Shown here piece after piece: positions 1 through 8,856 of a stretch of 51,202 nt of DNA (positions are counted from its first letter, which is position 1; every line of letters begins with the position of its first letter). Source of the DNA: Flavobacteriales bacterium. GTDB lineage: Bacteria > Bacteroidota > Bacteroidia > JANQJC01. Made by a program: the position numbers and the translations under genes. A model generated the notes under the pieces. It saw only the letters and a program-made list of their open reading frames with translations. It was not told the DNA's origin and did not search any database. The stretch lies in the NCBI GenBank assembly GCA_028281825.1, contig JANQJC010000051.1, positions 1-51,202 of the forward strand, read 5' to 3'.

Positions 1-1
1 G

Positions 2-754
2 AACAAATCCAGGCTCGATGTTTATAACCTCCTATATGTGGCATTGACTCGCCCCTCACACAGGTTATATGTACTATCGGAACAAATAAAACCTAGTTAT
101 AATAATGCGGATAGTACCGCCTGTCTATTGAGAGAGTTTCTTAAAACCAAAAGTCTCTATAATGAAGGTGAAGAAGTTTATTCATTCGGTCAACCTTTAT
201 CTTACCACTCAGCTGTAGAGCAACAACAGAATTCTTACAGTCTTGAGACAGCACAATCCAGAGACTGGAGAGATAAGGTATACATAAGCAGACAAAGTGA
301 ATTAGCATGGGATACTGATAAGGAATATCAAAAACGCGTTGATTACGGAAATCTAATGCATACAACCCTATCAAGAATTATTACTTATGAAGATGTTGAG
401 AAAGCTATCGTATCGTTAAAAGATGAAGGTTTGATTAAGGAAAGTGAAGCTCTGGAGTTAACAGGTAAAATCAGGAGTTTAATCAATAACCCCTCCATTA
501 AGCCACTATTTGAAAAGGGAAAAAAACTAAGACTTGAAGCAGATATCTTAACTGAAGATGGTAAATGGTTACGCCCAGATAGACTTATAATTGACGGCAA
601 TAAAATTCAGATTGTGGAGTTTAAAACAGGTAGCGAGCAAGAAGTTCACAAGCAACAAATTATAAAATACGAATCTTTGCTGGAAGACATGGGTTATGAT
701 AAAATTGAAAAGTATTTAATTTATACTGAAGAAGAAAAATTGATTAAATTATGA
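2..754 (+). CDS. UvrD/RecB-like helicase-nuclease, C-terminal part only
   Basis: This is the C-terminal 250 residues of a superfamily 1 DNA helicase fused to a PD-(D/E)XK nuclease, cut off by the window edge. The frame is open from base 2, and a GTG at 38 is only an internal codon. The first residues, LLYVALTRPSHRLYV, match SF1 helicase motif VI. Numbering from that GTG, the nuclease domain shows the GxxxH motif (GNLMH, His108), LEAD (Glu168/Asp170), RPDRL (Asp181), VEFKTG (Glu194, Lys196) and the QxxxY motif (Gln207-Tyr211), so all catalytic positions of the RecB/AddAB type are present. By family, it should process double-strand breaks together with an AddB-like partner, probably encoded to the left. 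Most of the helicase lies outside the window. The family call is firm, but AddA versus another Bacteroidota UvrD-type enzyme cannot be settled here. Confidence 0.88.
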   Translation, partial: NKSRLDVYNLLYVALTRPSHRLYVLSEQIKPSYNNADSTACLLREFLKTKSLYNEGEEVYSFGQPLSYHSAVEQQQNSYSLETAQSRDWRDKVYISRQSELAWDTDKEYQKRVDYGNLMHTTLSRIITYEDVEKAIVSLKDEGLIKESEALELTGKIRSLINNPSIKPLFEKGKKLRLEADILTEDGKWLRPDRLIIDGNKIQIVEFKTGSEQEVHKQQIIKYESLLEDMGYDKIEKYLIYTEEEKLIKL

Positions 755-772
755 ACTTCTTCTGTTGAATTT

Positions 773-802
773 TTGTTGAAGTATAGAAGTATAATAGATT
801 TG
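773..802 (+). promoter_or_regulatory. Bacteroidota-type promoter for the TPR gene
   Basis: An exact -7 box TAGATTTG (consensus TAnnTTTG) lies at 795-802. A TTG at 773-775 sits 19 bases upstream, the expected place for the -33 element. The predicted transcript starts near 809, just before the GTG at 820, and this supports that start. Confidence 0.6.
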
Positions 803-819
803 TAGTGACTGACTGAAAA

Positions 820-1521
820 GTGAAAACAACCGAAAACATACATTTTAAGAGAGGGCTTGAGTTATTAAACGCAAATCAAGTAGATAAGGCCCTGGCATCA
901 TTTGAGCGCGGACTTGAGCTTGATCCCAGCCATACTTTGTGCAGATACAATCGTGGAGTGTGCCTAATGAAACTTGAAAAGTATGCATTAGCTATGATTG
1001 ATCTCAACCTTGTGGTTGAAAAGGAACCAAAAAATGCTACTTTTATATGTGAACGGGCCTTAGTAAGGTACTTTACAGGAGATGGCAAAGGCGCGATGAA
1101 GGATCTTGATTTGGCAGTAAAGCTAGATCCTGATTATGCTTACAGGTATGCAATACGTGGCTTTATAAAGGATAAGCTTGGAGATACTGAAGGTGGAATT
1201 AAGGACTATTACAAGGCAGTTGAACTAGACCCAGAAGATGCTGTAGCATTCAACAATCTAGGGCTTTTAGAAGAAAAAATGGGCTACAAACAACACGCGC
1301 AGAAAAAGTTTAAGATTGCGGATAGTTTAGCTGTAAAGCAGGAAAGTGCATCAGAATTTACCACCATTACCACTTTCGAAGAACTTTTTACTGAAACACC
1401 AGTTGAACAACCACAAAGAAAGGCCACTTGGAAGGACTATCTTAAAGTGATAAGCAATGTGTTTACCACCAAAAAAGGACTCTCTGAGTTTTGGGGGTTT
1501 ATTAAGTCTGTATTCAAATAA
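820..1521 (+). CDS. TPR-repeat protein
   Basis: A 233-residue soluble protein made largely of tetratricopeptide repeats, which are helical-hairpin scaffolds for protein-protein contacts. Roughly four to five units are visible in residues 5-170: each carries the spaced A/G, Y and ALA.DL..A..L.P pattern, for example VDKALASFERGLELDP and GGIKDYYKAVELDPEDA. The last 60 residues are not repeat-like and end in a basic, aromatic segment (TWKDYLKVISNVFTTKKG). There is no signal peptide or clear transmembrane helix, so it is probably cytoplasmic. The start is GTG at 820, and a well-formed promoter ends 18 bases upstream. It stands between the nuclease gene and the two-component pair and seems to be its own unit. 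The partner is unknown. Confidence 0.85.
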   Translation: MKTTENIHFKRGLELLNANQVDKALASFERGLELDPSHTLCRYNRGVCLMKLEKYALAMIDLNLVVEKEPKNATFICERALVRYFTGDGKGAMKDLDLAVKLDPDYAYRYAIRGFIKDKLGDTEGGIKDYYKAVELDPEDAVAFNNLGLLEEKMGYKQHAQKKFKIADSLAVKQESASEFTTITTFEELFTETPVEQPQRKATWKDYLKVISNVFTTKKGLSEFWGFIKSVFK

Positions 1522-1592
1522 TCACGGGCTTGCCCTGTTAATGAAAAGTTAAACAGCTTTTCAGAAGGAAAAATTCAATTTATTTTAGCGGT

Positions 1593-2861
1593 ATGGACAG
1601 GCAAAGCATAAGGATGGTGATACTATTAGCCACTATCTCTATTCTTGGCATTATAGTTACGCAACTTTTTTGGATAAATAAGGCCTTTGACCTTAAGGAA
1701 AAGGAGTTTAATGAAAGAGTTAATAGTGCCTTACGTTCTGTAACCAAACAGATACAGACTGTTTACAAAGACTCCAGCGAAACGCCCACCATCAAGCAAC
1801 TTACCTCAAATTATTTTGTGGTGAGTATGAATGATACACTCCACCCTTATTTGCTTGAGTCCTTCCTTATCAATGAATTCGAAAAAAGAGACATTGATGT
1901 AAACTTTGAGTACATGATTTACGATTGCTATAATGATAGCATGGTGTATGGCAACCTTGTTCAATTGAATGAAGAAACCAAAGCAATCGAAGAAAATCAT
2001 GATGAACCTCCAAGGTGGCAAGAAGACGGGCATTACTTCGGGGTTTATTTTCCCGCTAAACAGGCTTACATTGTAAACAGGATGGGGATTTGGGTATTCT
2101 CTTCGGTTATATTGCTTTTTGTAATCATATTCTTTGGCTACACCATGACCATTATTCTTAAACAAAAAAAGTTATCAGAGATAAAAAATGATTTTATTAA
2201 CAATATGACTCACGAATTTAGAACACCAATCTCAACCATCTCAGTAAGCAGCGAAATGTTAATGAAAGATGATATTGGTGTACAAACTGAAAGAAGGCAG
2301 ATGTATTCAAAAATGATACATGATGAAAGTATAAGATTGAAAACATTGGTTGAAAAAGTCCTTCAGATGGCTGATATCAACTCAAATAACGTTAAGCTCA
2401 ACAGAGAAAGCCTTGATTTGCATGAAGTAATAGGAAAAACGGTTGATAACATGAAGTTGATGATTACTGAAAAAGGAGGTGATATAAAAACCAATCTGGA
2501 GGCTAGCAGTAAAACCATTTTTGGTGATAAGGTTCATTTGACTAACATCATCTACAACCTTCTCGACAATGCTATAAAATACTCCGATAAAAAACCTGAA
2601 ATAGAAATAAGTACTAAAGATGCAGAAAGTGGCGTTATCCTGAGTATTAAAGACAATGGCATAGGTATGAACAAAGATGTTCAGAAACATATCTTCTCAA
2701 AATTTTATCGTGTACCTACCGGTAATATCCATAACGTGAAAGGATTTGGATTGGGCTTATATTATGTAAAAACCATGATTTCGGCACATAAAGGAAATAT
2801 AAAATTAACCAGTGAACCTGGCCTAGGTAGCCAGTTTGATATATATCTGCCTCGCAAATGA
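1593..2861 (+). CDS. Sensor histidine kinase, RprX-like
   Basis: A 422-residue membrane histidine kinase. Helix 1 is about residues 8-28 and helix 2 about 165-189, enclosing a roughly 135-residue extracytoplasmic sensor region with no recognised domain. The dimerisation/phosphoacceptor motif NNMTHEFRTP places the phosphorylated His at 207. The ATPase domain follows, with an N box (IIYNLLDNAIKYS), G1 (IKDNGIGM), F box (FSKFYRVPTG) and G2 (GFGLGLYYV), so the kinase looks intact. There is no HAMP domain between helix 2 and the His motif. The stop overlaps the start of the response regulator by four bases (ATGA), so the pair is translationally coupled. Order and architecture resemble RprX/RprY of Bacteroides. 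The signal sensed cannot be read from the sequence. Confidence 0.93.
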   Translation: MDRQSIRMVILLATISILGIIVTQLFWINKAFDLKEKEFNERVNSALRSVTKQIQTVYKDSSETPTIKQLTSNYFVVSMNDTLHPYLLESFLINEFEKRDIDVNFEYMIYDCYNDSMVYGNLVQLNEETKAIEENHDEPPRWQEDGHYFGVYFPAKQAYIVNRMGIWVFSSVILLFVIIFFGYTMTIILKQKKLSEIKNDFINNMTHEFRTPISTISVSSEMLMKDDIGVQTERRQMYSKMIHDESIRLKTLVEKVLQMADINSNNVKLNRESLDLHEVIGKTVDNMKLMITEKGGDIKTNLEASSKTIFGDKVHLTNIIYNLLDNAIKYSDKKPEIEISTKDAESGVILSIKDNGIGMNKDVQKHIFSKFYRVPTGNIHNVKGFGLGLYYVKTMISAHKGNIKLTSEPGLGSQFDIYLPRK

Positions 2862-3556
2862 GCAAAACAAAAGCAAGCATATTATTAGTAGAAGATGACC
2901 AAAATTTAGGCTTTGTGGTTAGGGATGTGTTGCAGCTAAAAGGCTATGAGGTTGATTGGCAAAAAGATGGCACTATGGGCATCAAATCCTTTTTTGAGAA
3001 AGGGTTTGATTTATGCATATTGGATGTTATGCTTCCGAATAAGGATGGATTTACCGTGGCAACAGAACTGCGGGAATTAGATAAGGATATTCCTATTATT
3101 TTTCTCACTGCCAAAACCATGCAAGATGACCGGATAAAAGGATACAAAGCAGGTGCTGATGATTATATAACCAAACCATTCAGTACCGAAGAGTTTTTAT
3201 TGAGAGTAGAAGCTGTACTTAAAAGGTGTTTTGATAATGGACTGCCAACTGGAAGAAAAGATGTCTTTAATATCGGTAAGTATGTTTTTGATTACACCAA
3301 TCAAACTTTAAAAATCGAAAAGAATGAACGCACACTGACTAAACGAGAAGCTGATGTACTTAAACTCTTATTCATCAACAGAAATGAAGTGCTTGCAAGA
3401 GAGACTGCACTGCGTTTAATTTGGGGTAGCGATGACTACTTCACTGGCAGAAGTATGGATGTTTTTATAACTCGCCTTAGGAAATACCTTAAGGATGACC
3501 CTGAAGTTACTATTGACAACGTACATGGCGTAGGTTTTAAAATGGTTGTAAGGTAG
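2858..3556 (+). CDS. OmpR-family response regulator, RprY-like
   Basis: A 232-residue two-domain response regulator. The receiver domain (residues 5-120) has the acidic pair Asp13/Asp14, phosphoacceptor Asp56 (ILDVMLP), Thr84 (FLTAKT) and Lys106 (YITKPF), so it should be phosphorylated by the kinase encoded immediately upstream. The C-terminal winged-helix DNA-binding domain (about 135-232) shows the OmpR/PhoB pattern LTKREADVLKLLF, the recognition-helix region FTGRSMDVFITRLRKYL and the closing VHGVGFKM. The start ATG overlaps the kinase stop codon. By analogy with Bacteroides RprY it would be a transcription factor. Its target sites are not identifiable here, though the neighbouring PepSY-like gene is a plausible one because PepSY-like proteins often sit next to two-component systems. 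Confidence 0.94.
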   Translation: MSKTKASILLVEDDQNLGFVVRDVLQLKGYEVDWQKDGTMGIKSFFEKGFDLCILDVMLPNKDGFTVATELRELDKDIPIIFLTAKTMQDDRIKGYKAGADDYITKPFSTEEFLLRVEAVLKRCFDNGLPTGRKDVFNIGKYVFDYTNQTLKIEKNERTLTKREADVLKLLFINRNEVLARETALRLIWGSDDYFTGRSMDVFITRLRKYLKDDPEVTIDNVHGVGFKMVVR

Positions 3557-3662
3557 ATAAAACAAGAAATCCGGTTTCGAAAAATTATTTTTCAACACTT
3601 AAATTTTCAATTGAATCTTTTGCTAATTTGCATCAAATCATAATGCACTCTTTTGAGATAAA

Positions 3663-4098
3663 ATGAAACTCTCATTTTTGGCCTTAGTCTTGCTATCAGG
3701 CTCTCTGCTATTTGCTCAAGACATTCCCACTGCGATTAATCAAGCGTTTAATGAACAGTTTCCAGAAGCAGTTGAAATCGAATGGCAACTTTCTGATAAT
3801 GGTGACTACACTACAGTATTTTTACCAAGCAGATGTTTACAAAGAGGCAAAATATGACTCTACGGGAAACTGGTTATCAACTAAAACGGTATTGTATGAT
3901 ACTCAATTACCTGAGAGCATCAATAAGGTCATAACCTCAAAACACCCAGACGGTATTATTACTGAAGTTAATCAAATAGAAAGTGGTAAAAACTTTTTTT
4001 ACCATATCTACGTTGAAAATGATGAAGATTTTTGGTATTTTAAGCTTGATAAAACAGGTGAAGTACTTAAATCAGAAAAAATATTGGATGATTATTAG
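3663..4098 (+). pseudogene. PepSY-like secreted protein, frameshifted
   Basis: A small secreted protein of the Bacteroidota PepSY-like family (putative beta-lactamase-inhibitor-like fold), split by a one-base frameshift. The first frame begins at 3663 with a signal peptide (MKLSFLALVLLSGSLLFAQ) and runs through the family-typical AINQAFNEQFPEAVEIEW segment. At the T5 run 3819-3823 the family reading would continue GDYTTVF-YQADVYKEAKYD, but the second half lies in the +1 frame and continues to 4098. Removing one T gives a continuous protein of about 144 residues with a normal second repeat and the C-terminus FWYFKLDKTGEVLKSEKIL. The sequence therefore shows either a sequencing error in a homopolymer, a recent inactivation, or, less likely, programmed slippage. 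The absence of any other damage favours an error or a very recent mutation. Confidence 0.82.
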
Positions 4099-4117
4099 TA
4101 ACCTCATTAAGTAAGAG

Positions 4118-4318
4118 ATGAAAACTAAAAATTCAGGTTTTTCAGATAGAAACCGAGACGAAGAAAAAAGCCCTCATAACAAAAAGAAAATGAAACCACA
4201 AACCAAAGGTGATAAGTATCCTTTGAAGAATCGGTTTTATGAGGATGAAGAAGATGATGACTTGGAAAATTACAAGTATGACGAAGACGATGATTTTCCT
4301 GAAGATGATGATGACTAA
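4118..4318 (+). CDS. Small, highly acidic C-terminal-tail protein
   Basis: A 66-residue hydrophilic protein without a recognised domain. The first half is basic and polar, with Lys clusters around residues 22-35. The second half is almost entirely acidic (FYEDEEDDDLENYKYDED, then EDDDD at the end). There is no signal peptide or membrane helix, and the protein is probably disordered. It sits 19 bases after the broken PepSY-like gene and 29 bases before the SET-domain gene, all on the same strand, so it is likely co-transcribed with one or both. Such charge-split mini-proteins can act as binding partners of basic proteins or nucleic-acid proteins, but that is only a guess. Codon use looks like that of neighbouring genes, and the start has no competing upstream ATG. 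Confidence 0.6.
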   Translation: MKTKNSGFSDRNRDEEKSPHNKKKMKPQTKGDKYPLKNRFYEDEEDDDLENYKYDEDDDFPEDDDD

Positions 4319-4347
4319 TAGTAGCGCTGCTCTAAAGCGTTATACAC

Positions 4348-4968
4348 ATGCTACACCCACATACTGAGGTTAAATTTATTGACACACTCAAGGGTTATGG
4401 AGTTGTTGCCACAGCCTTTATCCCAAAGGGGACCATAACTTGGGTAATGGATCCATTAGATAGAAGCATTACTCCCGAGGAAGCTGATAAAATAACAGGC
4501 CCAATGCGAGAAGTACTTGAAAAATATAGTTACAGAAACGCACAGGGTAACCATATTTTATGTTGGGACCATACTAAGTACATGAACCATAGCTTCACCC
4601 CAAATTGTATGCTGACTCCGCTTAATTTTGAAATTGCTGTGCGCGATATCAATATTGGTGAAGAACTGACCAATGATTATGGCTTTCTCAATTTACCTGA
4701 GTCTTTTAATGTTTCAAGAGAAAAAGGTGACAAACGTACCACTGTTGGCCCTGAAGATATTCTTCTGCAGTATAAGGTTTGGGATAGAAAAATTAAAGCG
4801 TCATCAAGACTTATCAGTTCGGTTAAACAGCCACTCCAACCTTACTTTAATGAAGAACAATGGGAGAAGACAATAAAAGTTGCAATTGGAGCTGAAAAAA
4901 TGCCATCAATCATGCATTTGTACTACGACCCTGCAAGACCTACAAATGTGGTACTTAGAATTGCTTAG
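4348..4968 (+). CDS. SET-domain protein (probable lysine methyltransferase)
   Basis: A 206-residue protein whose N-terminal ~115 residues form a SET domain, the fold of protein-lysine methyltransferases that use S-adenosylmethionine. Visible motifs are the opening GYGVVATAFIPKGTI (residues 17-30), the cofactor-binding MNHSFTPNCML (Asn80-His81) and ELTNDYGF with the catalytic-type Tyr111. There is no cysteine-rich post-SET region of the chromatin type. The C-terminal 85 residues are unassigned. No signal peptide is seen, so it is cytoplasmic. The substrate is unknown. Bacterial SET proteins have been linked to modification of ribosomal or DNA-associated proteins, but nothing here decides this. 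The stop codon is directly followed by the stop codon of the convergent SCO gene (4968/4969). Confidence 0.86.
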   Translation: MLHPHTEVKFIDTLKGYGVVATAFIPKGTITWVMDPLDRSITPEEADKITGPMREVLEKYSYRNAQGNHILCWDHTKYMNHSFTPNCMLTPLNFEIAVRDINIGEELTNDYGFLNLPESFNVSREKGDKRTTVGPEDILLQYKVWDRKIKASSRLISSVKQPLQPYFNEEQWEKTIKVAIGAEKMPSIMHLYYDPARPTNVVLRIA

Positions 4969-5634
4969 TTAAGGGAATTCTTGTTTGAGAATCTTTATCT
5001 CTTTAATTAGCCTGTTAACGTCTTCAAGAGAAGTTCCATCATAAAAACCACGTATACGCTTATTTGGGTCAATCAAAACAAAATTCTCAGTATGGATAAA
5101 ATCATGTTCATCTCCATTACCTCCCTCATCAATAATTGCGAAATAAGATTTACGCGCTAAGTCGTAAATCTCTTTTTTGTCGCCCGTTACTAATAGCCAC
5201 TTATTAGCTTCCACGCCGTATTCTTCTGCATATGCAGCCAATACAGGCACTGAGTCTATCTCAGGGAAAACGGTATGCGACAATATCATTACTTTATCAT
5301 CGTCTTTAAAAGCTTCTTGCACCCTAACCATTTGAGTGCTCATTTTCGGACAAATCGAAGGGCATGTAGTAAAGAAGAAATCAGTAACATATATCTTACC
5401 GTCAAATTGCTTTTGAGTGATTGTATCACCTAACTGACTTACCAACTTAAAGCCTCTAATTTTATGATGTGCATATATATCTTTCACATCTGGCGATACT
5501 AATTTTGGGTTGATATCTGTAGGATTAAAAATTTTGAGCCTTTCAGGCTTGTCTATCATTTTATAGCCGACATAAATACCTACAAAAGCTATCAATACCA
5601 CTAAACCTATTACTAATATCCCTGACTTGTTCAT
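4969..5634 (-). CDS. SCO1/SenC-family copper/thiol protein
   Basis: A 221-residue membrane-anchored thioredoxin-fold protein of the SCO1/SenC family, which delivers copper or reduces thiols for the CuA site of cytochrome c oxidase. One N-terminal membrane helix (about residues 4-25) anchors the domain outside the cytoplasmic membrane. The copper ligands are present: CPSIC (Cys91, Cys95) after the family-typical FFFTTCP, and His181 in [11 protein letters not shown]. The start overlaps the stop of prfC by four bases, so the two are one transcript despite unrelated jobs. No oxidase genes are in the window. The gene ends base-to-base against the SET-domain gene on the other strand, leaving no room for a terminator. 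Confidence 0.93.
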   Translation of the reverse strand: MNKSGILVIGLVVLIAFVGIYVGYKMIDKPERLKIFNPTDINPKLVSPDVKDIYAHHKIRGFKLVSQLGDTITQKQFDGKIYVTDFFFTTCPSICPKMSTQMVRVQEAFKDDDKVMILSHTVFPEIDSVPVLAAYAEEYGVEANKWLLVTGDKKEIYDLARKSYFAIIDEGGNGDEHDFIHTENFVLIDPNKRIRGFYDGTSLEDVNRLIKEIKILKQEFP

Positions 5635-7214
5635 TCAAATTCTGATGTAGTATGAAACTTCACTTTTGGGTATTGTTCTTCAGCCATTTGCAATGCCCAC
5701 GCAGATTCAGCCATAAAAACAGGCTTCTCGTCTTTGTCCACAGTTACATAATCCTGCTTTCTTTCGATGAACTTCTTCAACTCGCTTTTGTCTTCACTAT
5801 CAATCCAACAAACTTTGTGAAGGTTAACCGGTGAGTATTTGCATAAAGCCCCATATTCATGCTGCAAGCGATGTTGAATCACGTCAAATTGAAGTGGACC
5901 GACAGTACCCAATATCTTTCTTCCACTCCATTGGCTAGTGAACAACTGTGCTACCCCCTCATCAGTTAATTGGTCAAGTCCTTTTGCAAGTTGCTTTGAC
6001 TTCATTGGGTCTGCATTGTCAACGTATTTAAAAATCTCGGGCGAGAAACTGGGAATACCCTTAAAGTGTAGCTTCTCTCCTTCAGTAACTGCATCACCAA
6101 TTTTGAAATTACCACTATCTGGTATACCTATAATATCACCTGGGTATGCTTCATCAACAATTTCTCTTTTTTCAGCCATGAACTCGGTGGGTGAAGAAAT
6201 ACGAAGAGCCTTATCTAGCCTAACATGGTGATACTGCTTACCTCTGGTAAATTTTCCAGAACAAATGCGAATAAAGGCGATTCTATTCCTGTGATTGGGA
6301 TCAATGTTGGCATGTATTTTAAAACAGAAGCCCGAGAAAATATCTTCATTAGGCTCCACCACTCTTTCTTCGGTCTCTCTTGAAACCGGCGGTGGAGCTA
6401 TATCAACAAAACAGTCTAAAAGTTCCTTTACACCAAAGTTGTTAATTGCGCTGCCAAAGAATACAGGAGAGATTTCTCCATTTAAGTAATCCTCTACTTT
6501 AAACTCCGGATAAACTGCCTCGATTAACTCTATTTCTTCGCGTAGCTTTTCTGCAGCACTACCCCCAACATGTTTATCCAAAACAGGATCATTTACATCC
6601 TTTACGCTTATCACATCGTGTTGTTCCTGCTTTCCGTGAGGGCTAAATAGGTTTAAATCTTGTTGATACAAATTGTAAACGCCCTTAAAGCCCGGCCCCA
6701 TGCCTATAGGCCAGCTCAATGGCCTTACCTTGATGTTTAGCTTCTGTTCTACTTCATCCAACAGCTCAAAACCATCCTTACCAATCCTATCCAGCTTATT
6801 GATAAACACCATAATAGGCGTGTTGCGCATACGCGCTACTTCACAGAGCTTTTCTGTTTGCTCTTCTACACCTTTGGCAACGTCAATTACTATGATAACG
6901 CTATCCACGGCACTTAACGTACGGTAGGTATCTTCAGCAAAATCCTTGTGACCAGGAGTATCCAGAATATTGATTTTCTTATCCCTATAATCAAAGCCCA
7001 TCACAGAAGTAGCAACAGAAATACCTCTCTGTTTCTCAATCTCCATGAAGTCAGAAGTAGCAGTCTTCTTGATTTTATTGCTTTTAACCGCTCCAGCCAC
7101 CTGAATTGCTCCACCAAACAGCAACAATTTTTCCGTTAATGTTGTCTTACCTGCATCGGGGTGACTCACAATTGCAAAAGTACGCCTTCTCTTAATCTCG
7201 TCCTTGAAACCCAT
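5631..7214 (-). CDS. prfC: Peptide chain release factor 3
   Basis: A 527-residue translational GTPase that recycles RF1/RF2 from the ribosome after termination. The G domain has G1 [13 protein letters not shown] (residues 17-29), a switch region [14 protein letters not shown]3 DTPGHKDF and G4 NKLDR. The middle and C-terminal regions carry RF3-typical blocks such as [11 protein letters not shown] and the closing [15 protein letters not shown]. Length and ending match RF3 rather than EF-G or LepA. The downstream SCO gene overlaps its stop by four bases. An exact -7 box (TATCTTTG on this strand) lies 18 bases before the start codon, so the mRNA leader is very short. Confidence 0.97.
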   Translation of the reverse strand: MGFKDEIKRRRTFAIVSHPDAGKTTLTEKLLLFGGAIQVAGAVKSNKIKKTATSDFMEIEKQRGISVATSVMGFDYRDKKINILDTPGHKDFAEDTYRTLSAVDSVIIVIDVAKGVEEQTEKLCEVARMRNTPIMVFINKLDRIGKDGFELLDEVEQKLNIKVRPLSWPIGMGPGFKGVYNLYQQDLNLFSPHGKQEQHDVISVKDVNDPVLDKHVGGSAAEKLREEIELIEAVYPEFKVEDYLNGEISPVFFGSAINNFGVKELLDCFVDIAPPPVSRETEERVVEPNEDIFSGFCFKIHANIDPNHRNRIAFIRICSGKFTRGKQYHHVRLDKALRISSPTEFMAEKREIVDEAYPGDIIGIPDSGNFKIGDAVTEGEKLHFKGIPSFSPEIFKYVDNADPMKSKQLAKGLDQLTDEGVAQLFTSQWSGRKILGTVGPLQFDVIQHRLQHEYGALCKYSPVNLHKVCWIDSEDKSELKKFIERKQDYVTVDKDEKPVFMAESAWALQMAEEQYPKVKFHTTSEFE

Positions 7215-7231
7215 TTCTATGATTTGGGCTG

Positions 7232-7239
7232 CAAAGATA
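7232..7239 (-). promoter_or_regulatory. Promoter -7 box for prfC-SCO operon
   Basis: Read on the minus strand this is TATCTTTG, an exact match to the Bacteroidota -7 consensus TAnnTTTG. It lies 18 bases before the prfC start. No convincing -33 TTG is visible. Confidence 0.5.
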
Positions 7240-7278
7240 GGTATTGAAAAGGGAAGATATGATAACTGAAATAAAATA

Positions 7279-8265
7279 CTACTTCACTTCCAATGTCTTC
7301 ACATCACCATTGCTATTGATAATTTTGTAATGGTTTTGTGTTTTAATCTGAACCGGACGCTTACGATGGTATTGTACCTTGATTTGGTAAGTGTATTGTA
7401 CCACAGGTTCTAATACAATTGGATTAACGATAATGTCAAAATTGTGATAGCTCAACTTATCATAGAACATGATAGTTGGCTTTCTAACAGCCGTTACACC
7501 TGACTTTCTACCCAAAGCTTCCACAGATGAGCTACTCGCAGGAGTGTATTTTGAATACCTATCAATAGGAAAGGTCATGGCTTTATTCTCCTGTATGCTG
7601 GTATATGCAGTGTCTAACTTCTCACCTAGTAGTTTATTGTACGATTTAACCCTTTCATTCACTAATAATAATAGGCTATCTCTTAATTGCGAAAATACCT
7701 TGTCTCCATCCTCTATGTAGTAATCAACTTTGATTAAGTCATAAATTTCATGCTTAGCTGCAGCCTCCAATATCCTATCTAAATCAGCACCTTTTTTGTA
7801 AAGTACATGAATATTCTTCTGCAATTCAAAACCCTTTGGCACTTCATTATAGGTTTTACTGAATAACTTCTGTGTTACTTCTACTTCATATATAGGCACC
7901 TGTGATACCATATCAAGATATACGTCTTCCTTTTTTACATAAGAAGCTATCTCAGTAAGGAAAGCCTCATAGCGTTGATTAACCAGTTCATTGGCCTTTG
8001 TAGCTGTTTCTCCCACTTGAGTTATATTAAATATAGCAGTGTATGCATCGGCCTTTATGTTGGCTAAGCCTCTAAGATTAAATATAACTGCATTGGGATC
8101 TTGAATGTTAGTATTGTCCCATTGCATGGTACTTTGCATCGTATTAATTGCCTCATTTCTAAATTTGTAACGATTATCCTGACCATAAAGCGAGTTGCCT
8201 GAAACTTGAGCTAGAAGGATATATGGAGTGCCAATAATCAATAGTATTAGAATTTCTTTTTTCAT
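7279..8265 (-). CDS. Secreted SIMPL (DUF541)-like protein
   Basis: A 328-residue exported protein. I chose the ATG at 8265 rather than an in-frame ATG 54 bases further upstream because it begins a proper signal peptide ([20 protein letters not shown], cleavage after Ala19 likely). Residues about 45-230 have the alternating pattern of a SIMPL/DUF541 domain: an early strand [19 protein letters not shown], a helix with [18 protein letters not shown], and a later helix pair [24 protein letters not shown]. The C-terminal ~100 residues form a beta-rich region found in Bacteroidota relatives. SIMPL proteins are periplasmic or outer-membrane proteins of poorly known role, linked to stress and signalling. 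The domain call rests on pattern alone. The gene stands alone between prfC and rpsT. Confidence 0.62.
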   Translation of the reverse strand: MKKEILILLIIGTPYILLAQVSGNSLYGQDNRYKFRNEAINTMQSTMQWDNTNIQDPNAVIFNLRGLANIKADAYTAIFNITQVGETATKANELVNQRYEAFLTEIASYVKKEDVYLDMVSQVPIYEVEVTQKLFSKTYNEVPKGFELQKNIHVLYKKGADLDRILEAAAKHEIYDLIKVDYYIEDGDKVFSQLRDSLLLLVNERVKSYNKLLGEKLDTAYTSIQENKAMTFPIDRYSKYTPASSSSVEALGRKSGVTAVRKPTIMFYDKLSYHNFDIIVNPIVLEPVVQYTYQIKVQYHRKRPVQIKTQNHYKIINSNGDVKTLEVK

Positions 8266-8391
8266 GTCACAGAGTTTAAGAATTGTTTTTGTTGGCTTTG
8301 CAAGGTATAACATCAACATTTACTAACACCCTCTTAACAAGAAATATTTAAATATTTGGAAGAGAATTATTCGAAAAATCCATAAAAGCTG

Positions 8392-8399
8392 TATATTTG
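8392..8399 (+). promoter_or_regulatory. Promoter -7 box for rpsT
   Basis: TATATTTG, exact for TAnnTTTG, followed by GC. It predicts a start near 8406 and a leader of about 66 bases before the rpsT ATG. No strong -33 element is seen. Confidence 0.55.
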
Positions 8400-8441
8400 C
8401 AGCCCGATAAACGGAAAACAAAAGAGTAAAAGATTATAGAA

Positions 8442-8455
8442 AGCCTGAAAAGGCT
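8442..8455 (+). promoter_or_regulatory. Leader hairpin with GAAA tetraloop before rpsT
   Basis: AGCCT-GAAA-AGGCT forms a five-base-pair stem closed by a GNRA tetraloop, 16 bases before the rpsT ATG and inside the predicted mRNA leader. S20 is known to regulate its own translation in other bacteria, so this may be the control element. That role is inference. Confidence 0.4.
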
Positions 8456-8471
8456 GGGAAATTTATAAGAA

Positions 8472-8726
8472 ATGGCAAATCATAAGTCGTCAATAAAAAG
8501 AATTAGGTCTAACGAAACTAAGCGTGTTCGTAATCGCTACGCAGCCGTTACTACCCGTAATGCAATAAAAAACCTCAGAAATGCGTCAAGCAAAAAAGAA
8601 GGTGAAGAGCTTTATGGTAAAGTGCAAGGTATGTTAGACAAGCTTGTTAAGAGAAACATTATCCACAAAAACAAGGCTGCAAACATTAAATCAAAACTGA
8701 GCCATCACGTTGCTGGCTTGAAATAG
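8472..8726 (+). CDS. rpsT: 30S ribosomal protein S20
   Basis: An 84-residue basic protein of the small ribosomal subunit that binds the 5' domain of 16S rRNA. The start MANHKSSIKRIRSNETKRVR and the helical, Lys/Arg-rich body with KRNIIHKNKAANIKSKLSHHV are diagnostic for S20, and the length is normal for the family. It is a single-gene unit: a -7 box lies 73 bases upstream of the coding region, a small GNRA hairpin lies in the leader, and a strong intrinsic terminator follows 22 bases after the stop. Confidence 0.98.
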   Translation: MANHKSSIKRIRSNETKRVRNRYAAVTTRNAIKNLRNASSKKEGEELYGKVQGMLDKLVKRNIIHKNKAANIKSKLSHHVAGLK

Positions 8727-8748
8727 TACAACACATTCAATTGTGCTT

Positions 8749-8780
8749 AAAAGCCGCAAGCAGATGCTTGCGGCTTTTTG
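8749..8780 (+). terminator. Intrinsic terminator of rpsT
   Basis: A perfect nine-base-pair stem GCCGCAAGC / GCTTGCGGC (8753-8761, 8766-8774) with loop AGAT. It is flanked by AAAA on the left and a T-run on the right, and a second T5 follows after one G. Confidence 0.93.
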
Positions 8781-8856
8781 TTTTTAAATATCACTTATCA
8801 ACATTTTTTTGTATCTAAAATTGCGATATTTAGTCCGCCAATAAACCAATAGGAGA

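Noticed and set aside
1522-1592. Terminator between the TPR gene and the histidine kinase
   Set aside because: GGGC-TT-GCCC has a loop too small, and TGAAAAG/CTTTTCA has no T-run. Neither is convincing.
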